Below, one piece after another: positions 1 through 12,339 of a stretch of 64,000 nt of DNA. The notes under the pieces were generated by a model. That model was not told the DNA's origin. It searched no databases and worked only from the letters and a program-made list of their open reading frames with translations. The stretch comes from Siphonodentalium dalli (taxonomy: Eukaryota; Mollusca; Scaphopoda; Gadilida; Siphonodentaliidae), in NCBI GenBank assembly GCA_032622095.1, contig CP136069.1, positions 36,244,194 to 36,308,193 on the forward strand, in the 5' to 3' direction. Each line of letters begins with the position of its first letter. Position 1 is the stretch's first letter. A program made the position numbers and the translations under genes.

Positions 1-3000
1 GTTTTTTGGCCGAATGACTCCAAACGGACTCGTTCCCATTTACATGTCAAGGTCAACAGCCATGACAAATTCATGAAGATCCGACCAAAGCTACGACATG
101 TAGCCCGCGCCAAAGGATTTAGTCATGCAAAGAGTAAAATCCAAGATGCTCATGACGGCCATGTTTTTTGGCCAAACTACCCCAAAATGACTCGTTCCCA
201 TCTGCCTGTCATTATCAACATCCATGACAAATTTCATTATAATCAGACGAACAGTACGACCTGTAGACCTCGCCAATCTATTTAATTTTGAAATCAAAGA
301 TGACTGCCAGCGGTCATGTTTTTTGACCAAATGACCCCAAAATGACTCATTCTCATCTACATGTCAACATTCATGACAAATTTCATAATGATCTGACCAA
401 AGTAAGGACCTGTAGCCTGTGCCAAAGGATTTAGTCATGCAAAGAGTAAAATCCAAGATGGCTGCTGGCGGCCATGTTTTTTGGCCGAATGACCCCAAAA
501 GGACTCGTTCCTATTTACATATCAAGGTCAACAGCCAAGACAAACTTCATGAAAATCCAACCAAAGCTACGACCTGTAGCCCGCGCCAAAGGATTTAGTC
601 ATGCAAAGAGTAAAATCCAAGATGCTCATGACAGCCATGTTTTTTGGCCAAACTACCCCAAAATGACTCGTTCCCATCTGCCTGTCATTAACAACATCCA
701 TGACAAATTTCATTATAATCAGACGAACAGAACGACCTGTAGACCTCGCCAATCTATTTAATTTTGAAATCAAAGATGACTGCCAGCGGTCATGTTTTTT
801 GACCAAATGACCCCAAAATGACTCATTCTCATCTACATGTCAATGTCAACATTCATGACAAATTTCATAATGATCTGACCAAAGTAAGGACCTGTAGCCT
901 GTGCCAAAGGATTTAGTCATGCAAAGAGTAAAATCCAAGATGGCTGCTGGCGGCCATGTTTTTTGGCCGAATGACCCCAAAAGGACTCGTTCCTATTTAC
1001 ATGTCAAGGTCAACAGCCATGACAAATTTCATGAAGATCCAACCAAAGCTACGACCTGTAGCCCGCGCCAAAGGATTTAGTCATGCAAAGAGTAAAATCC
1101 AAGATGCTCATGACGGCCATGTTTTTTTGGCCAAACTACCCCAACATGACTCGTTCCCATCTGCCTGTCATTATTAACATCCATGATAAATTTCATGATA
1201 ATCAGACGAACAGTACAACCTGTAGACAGCGCCAATCGATTTACTTTTGAAATAAAAGATGGCTGCCAGCGTCCATGTTTTTTGGCCAAATAACCCCAAA
1301 ATGACTCATTCCCATCTACATTGTACATGTCAACAGCCATGACAAATTTCATGAAGATCCGACCAAAGCTACGACTTGTAGCTCGCGCCAAAGGATTTAG
1401 TCATGCAAAGAGTAAAATCCAAGATGCTCATGACGGCCATGTTTTTTTGCCGAACTACCCCAAAATGAATCGTTCCCATCAGCCTGTCATTATTAACATC
1501 CATGACAAATTTCATGATAATCAGACGAAAAGTACGACCTGTAGACCGCGCCAATCGATTTAATTTTGAAATCAAAGATGGCTGCCATGTTTTTTGGCCA
1601 AATGACCCCAAAATGACTCATTCCCATCAACATGTCAATGTCAACATTCATGACAAATTTCATAATGATATGACCAAAGAAAGGACCTGTAGCCTGTGCC
1701 AAAGGATTTTGTCATGCAAATAGTAAAATCCAAGATGGCTGCTGGCGGCCATGTTTTTTGGCCGAATGACTCCAAACGGACTCGTTCCCATTTACATGTC
1801 AAGGTCAACAGCCATGACAAATTCATGAAGATCCGACCAAAGCTACGACATGTAGCCCGCGCCAAAGGATTTAGTCATGCAAAGAGTAAAATCCAAGATG
1901 CTCATGACGGCCATGTTTTTGGCCAAACTACCCCAAAATGACTCGTTCCCATCTGCCTGTCATTATCAACATCCATGACAAATTTCATTATAATCAGACG
2001 AACAGTACGACCTGTAGACCTCGCCAATCTATTTAATTTTGAAATCAAAGATGACTGCCAGCGGTCATGTTTTTTGACCAAATGACCCCAAAATGACTCA
2101 TTCTCATCTACATGTCAACATTCATGACAAATTTCATAATGATCTGACCAAAGTAAGGACCTGTAGCCTGTGCCAAAGGATTTAGTCATGCAAAGAATAA
2201 AATCCAAGATGGCTGCTGGCGGCCATGTTTTTTGGCCGAATGACCCCAAAAGGACTCGTTCCTATTTACATATCAAGGTCAACAGCCAAGACAAACTTCA
2301 TGAAAATCCAACCAAAGCTACGACCTGTAGCCCGCGCCAAAGGATTTAGTCATGCAAAGAGTAAAATCCAAGATGCTCATGACGGCCATGTTTTTTGGCC
2401 AAACTACCCCAAAATGACTCGTTCCCATCTGCCTGTCATTATCAACATCCATGACAAATTTCATTATAATCAGACGAACAGTACGACCTGTAGACCTCGC
2501 CAATCTATTTTATTTTGAAATCAAAGATGACTGCCAGCGGTCATGTTTTTTGACCAAATGACCCCAAAATGACTCATTCTCATCTACATGTCAATGTCAA
2601 CATTCATGACAAATTTCATAATGATATGACCAAAGTAAGGACCTGTAGCCTGTGCCAAAGGATTTAGTCATGCAAAGAGTAAAATCCAAGATGGCTGCTG
2701 GCGGCCATGTTTTTTGGCCGAATGACCCCAAAAGGACTCGTTCCTATTTACATATCAAGGTCAACAGCCATGACAAATTTCATGAAAATCCAACCAAAGC
2801 TACGACCTGTAGCCCGCGCCAAAGGATTTAGTCATGCAAAGAGTAAAATCCAAGATGCTCATGACGGCCATGTTTTTTGGCCAAACTACCCCAAAATGAC
2901 TCATTCCCATCTGCCTATCATTATTAACATCCAGGACAAATTTCATGATAATCTGACCAAAGTAAGGACCTGTAGCATGTGCCAAAGGATTTAGTCATGC

Positions 3001-3430
3001 AAAGAGTAAAATTCAAGATGGCTGCTGGCGGCCATGTTTTTTCGGCCGAACGACCCCAAAATGACTCATTCCTATCTACATGTACATGTCATTATTAACA
3101 TCCATGACAAATTTCATGATTATCAGACAAACAGTACGACCTGTGGACCGCGCCAATTGATTTATTCCGGCCTGTAGCCCATGCTAACGGATTGAATTTT
3201 GAAATCCAAGATGGCTGCTCGCGAATGACCCCAAAATGACTTATTCCCATCTACATGTCAACATTCTTGACAAATTTCCTAAAGATCAGACCAAATGTAC
3301 GACCTGTAGCCCGTACCAAAAGGAAATTGTTGATGGACATACACACGCACACACGTACGACGGACGCCAATCCATGGCAATAGCTCAAACTTACAAAGTT
3401 AATAATGAATATTTGATGTGTCGCATTTAA
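1..3430. repeat. Satellite of ~160-bp monomers with ~480-bp and ~1,751-bp higher-order periods
   Basis: Recurrent phrases such as CCAAAGGATTTAGTCATGC, CATGTTTTTTGGCC and CCATGACAAATTTCAT come back about every 160 bp. A three-monomer unit beginning ATGTTTTTTGGCCGAATGA recurs at 474, 956, 2225 and 2707 (spacing 482 within each pair). The block starting at position 1 recurs nearly unchanged at 1753, and 474 recurs at 2225, giving a higher-order period of about 1,751 bp. The array is already running at position 1, so its left end lies outside the window. Similarity fades from ~3,020 to 3,400, where a tail with ACACACGCACACACGTACGA appears. The 60-104-residue open frames on both strands are by-products of the repeat: they recur with the repeat period and include mirror frames. 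Confidence 0.93.
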
Positions 3431-3825
3431 TGAATTGGCAATGACATGATGACAGCGGTATGGAAACGGTCACTGCCGTTCGGTTATGATACCACGGTCT
3501 ACAGGTATTAGCGGGTTGTCACACCAGACGTTGAAGAACATTATGATATATGTCCATGAGGATCTTTCGAAAGATCGGATAAGTGTTGGCGCTGGGACCG
3601 GCTGAGTATTGTGTTAAAATAGTCACATCCATGATCCATTAAAACCGCCATAAACATAATTAATATTATAATAATCAAACCTTGTTCTTATGCAAATCAT
3701 AAATACATGTACATGTATCACATTAATTTCAGCATGTTGTTATCATAATGTTATGTTAGTACTTTGTGTAAGCAAACGTCATCTTATGAAAACAAACATG
3801 ACATGTACATGTATGTAAAGAGTAT
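3431..3825. other. Unrecognised intergenic DNA
   Basis: AT-rich sequence with several ACATGTACATGTA runs. I see no coding or RNA feature. Confidence 0.6.
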
Positions 3826-4041
3826 GCGATAAGCAAAACACTCAACACCGAGTAGGCCCCCACTGCATGTACATGTACCAGTATATGCAATTTTGTTAGA
3901 AACGCCACCGTTATTTACAACATACTGCATTACCGGTATAGCCAATAAGCTAAATCTCATATTTTGGTGTTGAATGGGTTACCATGAATCACTCTCGACC
4001 TAATCAATTGCCACGTTGTCTGAAAGTGTTTTGCTTATCGC
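3826..4041. mobile_element. Small TIR element, copy 1 of a dispersed family
   Basis: A perfect 17-bp inverted repeat, GCGATAAGCAAAACACT at 3826-3842 and its reverse complement at 4025-4041, encloses ~180 bp. The inner right half contains a GTGATTC/GAATCAC-type phrase next to a CAACACC phrase. Both also occur in the related copies near 45.1 kb and 59.5 kb. There is no coding capacity, so it is a MITE-like non-autonomous DNA element. No clear target duplication was seen. Confidence 0.7.
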
Positions 4042-7000
4042 TAACTATTTACATGCTGTATATATACAAATGCTCCGCTCACACATAGTGTTTTGTGGAA
4101 AATAACTCATTCATAATAGAATCAATATTCAATACTATCAGTATATTCTTGAGGAAATTTTCATAATTTGGTAACTGTTATTTCTAAATTATTATTTATT
4201 ACATGTATATATATAGATGTACAGTAGCTGATGTGCCTGACTTCATCCGGCCTATTTAGGGAACAACGTTGCCTACCGGTATACATGTACAATGTATGAG
4301 TATATATCGAGGTCGCAGTCACGGACACAGTCACACATGAAATTAGACCTACCCATATAGTTCCCGGGATCAAAGTACATGTACCGTAGACCTGCAGTTA
4401 GCATTGTACACCGCGGCTCCACTGGCTAACAACAGTTGGGCCGCGGTGGACTTGCCACGAAAAACATGACTGATGACAAATAAACAAAGGATGAAAACGA
4501 ACGACCAACAATAAACACGACGACAAACTACCAAGGACGAAAAACAACAGACGACAACCAAACACGAATGACGACAAACGTACACACTGACTGTGACACT
4601 GACGACAGTAACGAATGATGACGACAAATGGTCAAATGATGAAAAATGATTAAATGAAATAATAATCAAATTAAATTTTTAAAGCAAACAGACTTACCTT
4701 TAAAAAAAACTTGGATTTGAAGAACAAGGCTCTGATGCCTACAGGAGTCAGGACCATGTAATGATCATGTATGTGTTCACAACAGCACCGCCAAAATCTT
4801 CATCAGATATCACTTCCTTGAATTGTAGTCAGTTATGGACTGATTGAACACACATGATAAGACGGTAACTATGAATTAGGAAACATACTACAATTGCAAT
4901 AGGCCTATACATTGCACGCAACACAGAATTTCTTCTTTGAATCGTTTGACTTTTTAAAAATTTCCATTTAATATGATGAACTTGAACTGTTGAAAGTTGA
5001 ACGTTTTGGTTGATTGAATGATCCTTGAATCTTTATCATTGTTGTCTCTAACAGTTTACAGCAGCCTAACTCAGTAATTGTCGACAGTGTCGAAGTGGAG
5101 AAGACGTAATTCACGAAATCAAGCGAACAATATTTAATCAACTGTCGATTTGTCAAAAATGTTTGATATGGCGGCGAAGTTCAAGGTGAAGGCTATGGGA
5201 TGTATGGTAGTAATTTCTGGACCACTTAAATTGCCGTAAGCCGGATTGCAGGGCGGTCGCCTGACGGGGAATAATTAGTTATTTACTTATTATGCTTGTA
5301 ATATCTCAATGATTTTTATCAGGTGAAAAGACTGTAAGAACTGAGTACCTAGAACCTGGGAATTAATTTGATCAGTTGTTGTTGTCTGAGTATTCCTCCG
5401 CTATATCTGAGCACCCTGTAGTTTCTGCTGGATTCTGCGCAGTGATGAGCGGAAGTCACGTGTTAATTCTTCAAAAAAGCATACATGTACACTCTCCTGA
5501 ATTATCTTCCATCGTATAGAATTATATAGAAAAAAATATATGACGTCATCATTCACACGCGCCGGGGTGGTTGCTATGAGGGTAAATTTAATCACGACCA
5601 GGACTATTTATTGTGCGACGGACATGTGCATGGAAATGGTGTTGTTTTATTTTGCAATGTCGGATGATGTGAATGTCAAACAAAGTCATTGGGACGCAAC
5701 ATCATCGTTTTAATATCCAATTTCTGGACATGGACACGTTTCTGTCGGATTTTGGCTATTTTTCAGTGAATGGCCCAAATGTGCAAACACGATATTCAAA
5801 ATTCTTTATTGTTGTCTTATCATGCGTGTAATATACGAACAAAAACTATATAATCAATAGCACAATGGTGTAAATAAATAAAATGGTAAGTATAACATTG
5901 AATTTAATAAAGTTTTTGTAAATATTTGCCGTCGTCGCATATATATATATATAGAGAGAGGTGAAAAGGTAAGGTGGTGAGGCGGTGATCCGAATGGATA
6001 TGGTATAATATGCCAATGGTTGAAAAGTCCATTCGTGTGAGGTATTCATACCCTCGGTGGGGAGTGAACTATGCAACATTTTGGGCATATCTTAAAAATC
6101 CACACAACTTGTTCATGTGAGCACAGTATCAGAAAACTGGTGTGTGTATAATTGAGCAAAAGTTATAAACGTTTATTTGCTCAGTAATGTGGCAGGGCAG
6201 AAATATGTTTCTTAAAGAGCTAACTCTTATGCCTTCCATTATCAAATGGTATTCATAGTGGAGTAGATTAGTAAAAAAAATGTTCACTTCGTGACCAACG
6301 CATGGGATTTTGCACATATGTACATATTCACATAACAATTGATATTAGACATGTAGCTACGCTGAAATATCTCTTCACTCCCCTTTTAATGAGTTTTCCT
6401 AATTTAAAGAGCGTTTCGTGATTATATAATTTAATAAATGTCACAATTAATCTTACCAAGGAATCTGCGATTTAAAATTAGCCATATACAGCAAGTGTGA
6501 CTCGGCGCGATATAATGGCACAATTTGAGGGCGAAATTGGAACAACCCATTCAAGATGACCATCAACATGGCAGCTGTAAGTGGAAATATTTTAGTTTTG
6601 TTTACTAATATGTTCTAGACAAGTTTCTGGGAATGAGTCTGGTAGGCATATCGTCTGATGCGTAATACTGGCTGTTTGCAGAAATGTTTAGGAGCAATTC
6701 CGTGGCACATTCCGTTATAACACATACATAAATGCCGTTGGCAAAAATAACTTCACAGTTTTATTTATTTATTTTGTTTATAAACACTATACAACATATA
6801 CATATGCAATGTGTTAATATAAATTTTTGGAAGAAGAATTGAACCTTTATTATCTTGCTCATTTCAGAAATGAATAGTGCGTACTAGGTTATGTGAATAA
6901 GAAGGGGTGTGTGGTGGTGGGGAGGAGGGGGTTTCCCACACTGGCACACACGCACATACAGACTGACACACCCGCACATACGTCTCTTATTTTCAGAAGG

Positions 7001-7299
7001 ATTTAAATTCATTGAAACGATGTAAATAGTACATCAAATTTGAGCAATCGTAATAATATAAACATATGAAGTTATTAATAAGCATAAATAAGTTTCGGAG
7101 TCGGCATTGACTAATTATGTTTGAGTTTGGTTAAAAATGAGCTAATTGGCGTGACTAATAATTGGAATTCATACAAGCTGTTTTTATTAAGTGCAATATG
7201 CCTTTCAATGCGATATTGTATATCAATTATCCCAATGAATTCTTTCAGGGAAAGTATCGGGATTGACCTCGGATTTGTATAAGTAGTACTTATGTAATG
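4042..7299. other. Long stretch without a recognisable gene
   Basis: Short open frames here have no recognisable motif. Between about 4,470 and 4,650 the plus strand is cryptically simple (repeated ACGACAAAC-like words), which explains the Cys/Ser/Val-rich frame on the other strand. A short AT then AG microsatellite lies at 5938-5960. A GT/GA-rich patch occurs at ~6,905-6,985. Two very short ATG-initiated stretches ending at GTAAG-type donor sites (5168 and 6559) are noted as speculation in the findings. Confidence 0.5.
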
Positions 7300-8995
7300 T
7301 TAATAGCAAATATGTAATTTTTGTATCGTTTTAACTGTTTGTGTTTGACTGGATGATAAGGTTGTCACCTGCAAGGGAAATACAATGTGTGACTCATTAT
7401 AATACGTTTTCATGAGGTTGATGAATCCTGTTACTTGTGGACAGTCTTCAATTATATGAGAAATTGATTCTTCGGCAATGTTACAACTCTTGCATGTCCC
7501 ACTTTGTATTATTTTCATTTTATTTAGCAGGCCGTTTGTTCCAAGAATTTGGGTATTTTTCTGGCATTATGGGGTATTAGACCCGTTCAATGCAACAGTT
7601 AGGCGATGGGATAAACCGATGATCAGTTTATTTATTCCGTGAACGCCTAGAAAATCAGTGATTATATTGAAATTATCTTTGAGTGAATCTACATTATTCC
7701 CTATCGTTTGCACTCATTACTTTCCATCGCTGTCTCGTTAATTAAACAACGTCCTGCCAAAAAGATTTTGTTTTACTTTTCTTAATACATTTTAACCATA
7801 ATTTATAAATAGCTTATAATTCGTTAACTCCGGTGGTGCTAAATCGTTCTAGTGTACATTATTACGAATACAAATACGGATTCAGGTTATTTTCATAGAA
7901 TTTATGAAGAATTATCATTTCAGGTTAATCATTCTCAGGCCACCATGTTCATAATCTTGACAAAGTTGTGAACGTTTTATTCTGTCATGTTTCCCATTCC
8001 ACACGAAACGGAACAATAAAGTATTGAATTTCTTATCAGTGATTGGCAATGGTAAGAATAAGTGGACAACTTTCGGTACAAGGTATTATTTTATCACAAG
8101 AATTCTCCCCAGAGGTGTTAGTAATCCAGGTTATCATTTGCCAATTGATTGTTTGACTTCTTCTAACATACTCCTGTTTTCGTTAATTTCATCTTACATT
8201 GTGGGATTGGTAAAATCCAACCCATATCGTTTCATATTTGTCTATGTTTACGCGGAGACCAGAAATGGTAGCAAATATGTTACTTTCAGTCAATGCCGCC
8301 CGTAGTATGGCTTCACTTCAGTCGAGGATAAGGCTGTTGTCGTCGGTATATTGTTGTATCCTGTAGTCTGTCAAGCCGAGGGTTATCACATTGATTGTTT
8401 TATTTTGTCTTATCTATGTAGAAAACACTTATGCACATATCAAAACATGTCAGCAGCCTCTCGAAGGTTTCGAAAAGGTAGAGATATAACCATTAACTAA
8501 TACATCAGACTGTATATCATCACAGAACGTTTTGATCCAAACGCTTGATCTCTTTCCCAACATTGAATTACTAGAACAAACTGTCAATGAAAACTCATTG
8601 ATAAGGAATCGAAATCTTTCTCAAAATCTATCAGGAGGAGCATTTCTAGTTTTAGCTGCCTATTAGTTTCATAAATAACATCATATATATTAACCTTGTT
8701 TTATCTCCTATAAATCTGCCTTGTAAAAACAGATTGATCTTTGCTGATGACACGAGGGAGAATTACTGTCAACCTATCAGCTATACACGATGTTTATATA
8801 AAACATTTATAAGTAAAATAGGATGCCAATTTTTCAATTGCTGACAAGATTCATTTTTTCTCTCGGAATTATGGTGATGACGCCTTGTTTTTGTTTTATC
8901 GACATTTTGCTTTTGACAAATGGAATGCATTAGAGAGCTCGTCGTATGTTGATTGCCCTGCTATGGAATCAGCTTGGGTGGAGGACAGTGTTCGA
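7300..8995 (-). pseudogene. L1-like non-LTR retrotransposon ORF2 remnant (reverse transcriptase plus C-terminal Cys motif)
   Basis: Reading the minus strand from ~8,990 down to 7,300 gives the ordered landmarks of an L1-clade reverse transcriptase in several frames. KQKQGVITIIPREK lies near 8,900-8,860, then FLQGRFIGDKTRLIY (~8,725-8,680) and LLIDFEKDFDSLS (~8,630-8,598, first catalytic Asp block). RGC..LICA follows (~8,460-8,420), then the YTDD catalytic box at 8350-8339 with ISGLRVNIDKYETIWVG after it. A VWNGKHDRIKRSQL block comes near 8,000-7,950, then EHGGLRMINL. The 3' end has a CKSC...HIIEDC zinc-binding-like motif at 7,494-7,440, typical of LINE C-termini. Many frameshifts and stops make it inactive. 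The endonuclease end is missing, so it is 5'-truncated. Known role of the family: target-primed reverse transcription. Assignment to the L1 clade rests on motif wording by eye. Confidence 0.85.
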
Positions 8996-9248
8996 ATTTA
9001 TATTATGGGGGATATTGCCGTGAATTTCGTCGTTAGAGGAATGATTTACCTTATGTTACCTTAGGTCTGTAGTGGACGCTGGTGGTCTGTCACTGTATCG
9101 ACCTCACATTGTGTTATTTCACCCTATTCAGCCGCATCTCAAGACATATTTGGGTTATATGGTTGAAAATCAGTCACCAATCCCGCTTTATAGTCCTACT
9201 TAACATCCTGATTTCTCCAATGTTGATCTAGACTGTTTTTGAATTGGT

Positions 9249-9895
9249 TTATATCTTCAGCACTTCGTCTGGTAGATTGTTCATAGTAGTGACAACTCTT
9301 TGGCTGAATGTGTATTTTCTCACGTCATAGTTAGATCTTTCATTGTACAGTGTATAGTTGTGGCCTCTGGTACGAGATTCGGTGTTTCTTGTAAGAATGT
9401 TTGATACGTCCGGATCGTAGCAGTTGAATATTTTGAAACATTCAATCATATCACCACGGTGGCTGCTGTACATCAGTGTTGGTAGTTCCACCTGTCTTAG
9501 CCTATCCTCGTATCCCATATCTTTTAGTCCTGGTAATAGCTTGCTATCTTTTGAACTTTTTCCATTGGAACTGTGTGTTGTTTTTATATATGGTCTCCAA
9601 GCAGGTTGAGCATATTCGAGTAATGGTCTTATCAGTCGTTTATAGAGTTTTGCCATTGTGGTATATTCTAAGTAGGTGAATGATCTTCTGGTGGCTCCAG
9701 GAACACTGTATTTTTTCGTTTATGTGGTCTTCAAATGATATATTTATGTCTGTGGTTACTCCTATGTCCTTTTCTTTTTCAACTTGTTTTAATTGACTTT
9801 AACTCCCATTCTTGTCTTTCAAGTTGTAATTTGGATGATACTCCTCTTTCCCAACATTCACGACAACACATTTCTCTCGATGGAATATTTCTCTG
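9249..9895 (-). pseudogene. CR1/Jockey-like LINE reverse transcriptase, C-terminal fragment
   Basis: The minus strand from ~9,895 reads FHREKCVVVNVGKEEYHPNY, then VEKEKDIGVTTDINISFEDH (~9,785-9,720) and TRRSFTYLEYTTMAKLYKRL. LIRPLLEYAQPAW follows, then LLPGLKDMGYEDRLRQVELP, RGDMIECFKIF and a terminal NLPDEVL. This order is characteristic of the end of CR1/L2/Jockey-type pol proteins, downstream of the YADD box. The last 135 codons (9656-9249) are open. Upstream there is an in-frame stop (~9,800) and a frameshift (~9,700). The usual stretch between the W-x-PY and LLPGL motifs reads out of register, suggesting another compensated indel at ~9,575. The catalytic domain is absent. It sits just upstream, in the minus-strand sense, of the L1-like remnant but belongs to another clade, so these are separate insertions. 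Confidence 0.88.
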
Positions 9896-9899
9896 ATTT

Positions 9900-10458
9900 T
9901 AATCAGATGTATTTGCATGTGTTGTACGTGAAACAGAATATGGAATTTCATAAACAGATCTTGTCGTGCTGATGATCTCGTTCTTTTCAGTTATGTTCTG
10001 CCCCGATTCGTCAATAATTTCGGTTAGTGATTTCGAAATTATATGCATTTTTTCCATATGAAGACAAATTGTGTTCAAGAAATGTTGCCATTGTGCGCAC
10101 CATCATGCCTGCGATTTTTCCTGCGATAGCTCTGAGTCGAGTTTTGTTCAATTTGATTAATTTAATAAAACGGCTTTTTTATAATTGTTTCGTAGGACTA
10201 TTACATATATGTTATGTTGTTCTGTTATAAATATATTATAAAGAACTGTCTCGCCGAATTACTCATATCGCAATTTTAAATCATAATAAACAAATCAGTA
10301 TCTAATTTCTTGTTGATATTAAATATATGCTACAGGTTTCGGGTATAACATAAATGTATATATTTGATGTTAGAATGTGCATTTCTCCGGCTGTTTATGT
10401 ATTGCCATCAGCGCCAGCGTAACAACTAGTAATATACCTCTCTTCTGTGTATTCTCTC
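9900..10458. other. Unrecognised AT-rich DNA
   Basis: No motif-bearing open frame or repeat recognised. Confidence 0.55.
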
Positions 10459-10508
10459 TTGTGGTGTAGCCGTAGATATATACATATTTTTCTACGGCTA
10501 CACCACAA
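10459..10508. repeat. Perfect 18-bp stem hairpin
   Basis: TTGTGGTGTAGCCGTAGA at 10459-10476 is the exact reverse complement of 10491-10508, with a 14-nt AT-rich loop. It could form a cruciform or an RNA hairpin. It may be a relic of a fold-back element; nothing further supports a function. Confidence 0.9.
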
Positions 10509-10944
10509 CAAATCCTCACATGTAAACAAAAGAACGCCGTTTGAACTACGATAAATAACGTAGCGACGACAATACATTCCGTTGCGAACAGATACACACT
10601 CGCATGATTTCGTGGTGTGAATGTAAATTTCTATAGAGAGTATGAATTGGTACAAACTTCACAGAACTGACAAAAACAACTAATTATGCCTGTATATAGT
10701 AATTAAGTCATTACCTGTGACACACATAGGACATATATGATACTGTGTTCCTGACTGAAATCTTACTTTGTACCCACGTACACCTTGGGTATGTTGTTGA
10801 GAACTTTCCAAAAGTAAAAGTAAATACTGACTGGGGTGTTCTCTGTGAATAATGATTTGTTGAGAAATCAAAATATTACACAACAGAACACGATTAAATG
10901 CTCAAGCTTTTAAGTGGGTAATAGCATTTGGAAATGGCATAACT
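10509..10944. other. Unrecognised DNA before the 97-bp array
   Basis: No recognisable coding, RNA or repeat feature. Overlapping minus-strand frames around 10,370-10,880 have no motif. Confidence 0.5.
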
Positions 10945-11030
10945 AGGGGTGGTGGGTGGGATATAATTAGACTACTTATTTATGTGGGCAGTAGCCTCTA
11001 TAAGGGCGCCTGTGGCGCTTAAGATACTAT

Positions 11031-11057
11031 GGGTGGCGGGATGGGGTGGTGGGTGGG
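11031..11057 (+). other. Example of the G-quadruplex-type motif repeated in each 97-bp unit
   Basis: The plus strand shows five G-tracts (GGG, GGG, GGGG, GGG, GGG) separated by loops of 4, 2, 4 and 1 bases. This meets the usual G3+N1-7 quadruplex pattern. The same block recurs in nearly every unit of both array halves, always on the plus strand. Confidence 0.85.
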
Positions 11058-12339
11058 ATATAATTAGACTACTTATTTATGTGGGCAGTAGCCTCCATAC
11101 GGGCGCCTGTGGTGAATAATATACTATGGGTGGCGGGATGGGGTGGTGGGTGGGATATAATTAGACTACTTATTTATGTGGGCAGTAGACTATATACGGG
11201 CGCCTGTGGCGCATAAGATACTATGGGTGGCGGGATTGGGTGGTGGGTGGGATATCAGTAGACTACTTATTTATGTGTGCAGTAGCCTCTATACGGGCGC
11301 CTGTGGCGCATAAGATACTATGTGTGGCGGGATGGGGTGGTGGGTGGGATATCATTAGACTACTTATTTATGTGGGCAGTAGCCTCTATACGGGTGCCTG
11401 TGGTGCATAATATACTATGGGTGGCGGGATGGGGTGGTGGGTGGGATATAATTCGACTACTTATTTATGTGGGCAGTAGCCTCTATACGGGTGCCTGGGG
11501 CGCATAAGATACTATGGGTGGCGGGATGGGGTGGTGGGTGGGATATAATTAGACTACTTATTTATGTGGGCAGTAGACTCTATACGGGCGCCTGTGGCGC
11601 ATAAGATACTATGGGTGGCGGGATGGGGTGGTGGGTTATATATCATTAGACTACTTATTTATGTGAGCAGTAGCCTCTATACGAGCGCCTGTGGTGCATA
11701 TGATACTATGGGTGGCGGGATGGGGTGGTGGGTGGGATATAATTAGACTACTTTTTTATGTGGGCAGTAGCCTCTATACGGGCGCCTGTGGCGCATAAGA
11801 TACTATGGGTGGCGGGATGGGGTGGTGGGTGGGATATAATTAGACTACTTATTTATGTGGGCAGTAGCCTCTATACGGGCGCCTGTGGCGCATAAGATAC
11901 TATGGGTGGCGGGATGGGGTGGTGGGTGGGATATAATTAGACTACTTATTTATGTGGGCAGTAGCCTCTATACGGGCGCCTGTGGCGCATAAGATACTAT
12001 GGGTGGCGAGATGGGGTGGTGGGTGGGATATAATTAGACTACTTATGTATGTGGGCAGTAGACTCTATACGGGTGCCTGTGGCGCATAAGATACTATGGG
12101 TGGCGGGATGGGGTGGTGGGTGGGATATAATTAGACTACTTATTTATGTGGGCAGTAGCCTCTATACGGGCGCCTGTGGCGCATAAGATACTATGGGTGG
12201 CGAGATGGGGTGGTGGGTGGGATATAATTAGACTACTTATTTATGTGGGCAGTAGCCTCTATACCGGCGCCTGTGGCGCATAAGATACTATGGGTGGCGG
12301 GATGGGGTGGTGGGTGGGATATAATTAGACTACTTATTT

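Noticed and set aside
1-3000. Plus- and minus-strand frames of 60-104 residues
   Set aside because: They recur with the satellite period on both strands.
4370-4669. 99-residue minus frame rich in Cys, Val and Ser
   Set aside because: It is explained by ACGACAAAC-like low-complexity sequence.
8735-8760. FADDT in the plus strand, looking like an RT catalytic box
   Set aside because: The flanking RT motifs all read on the minus strand, where this stretch encodes the segment just before FLQGRF. The plus-strand word is coincidental.
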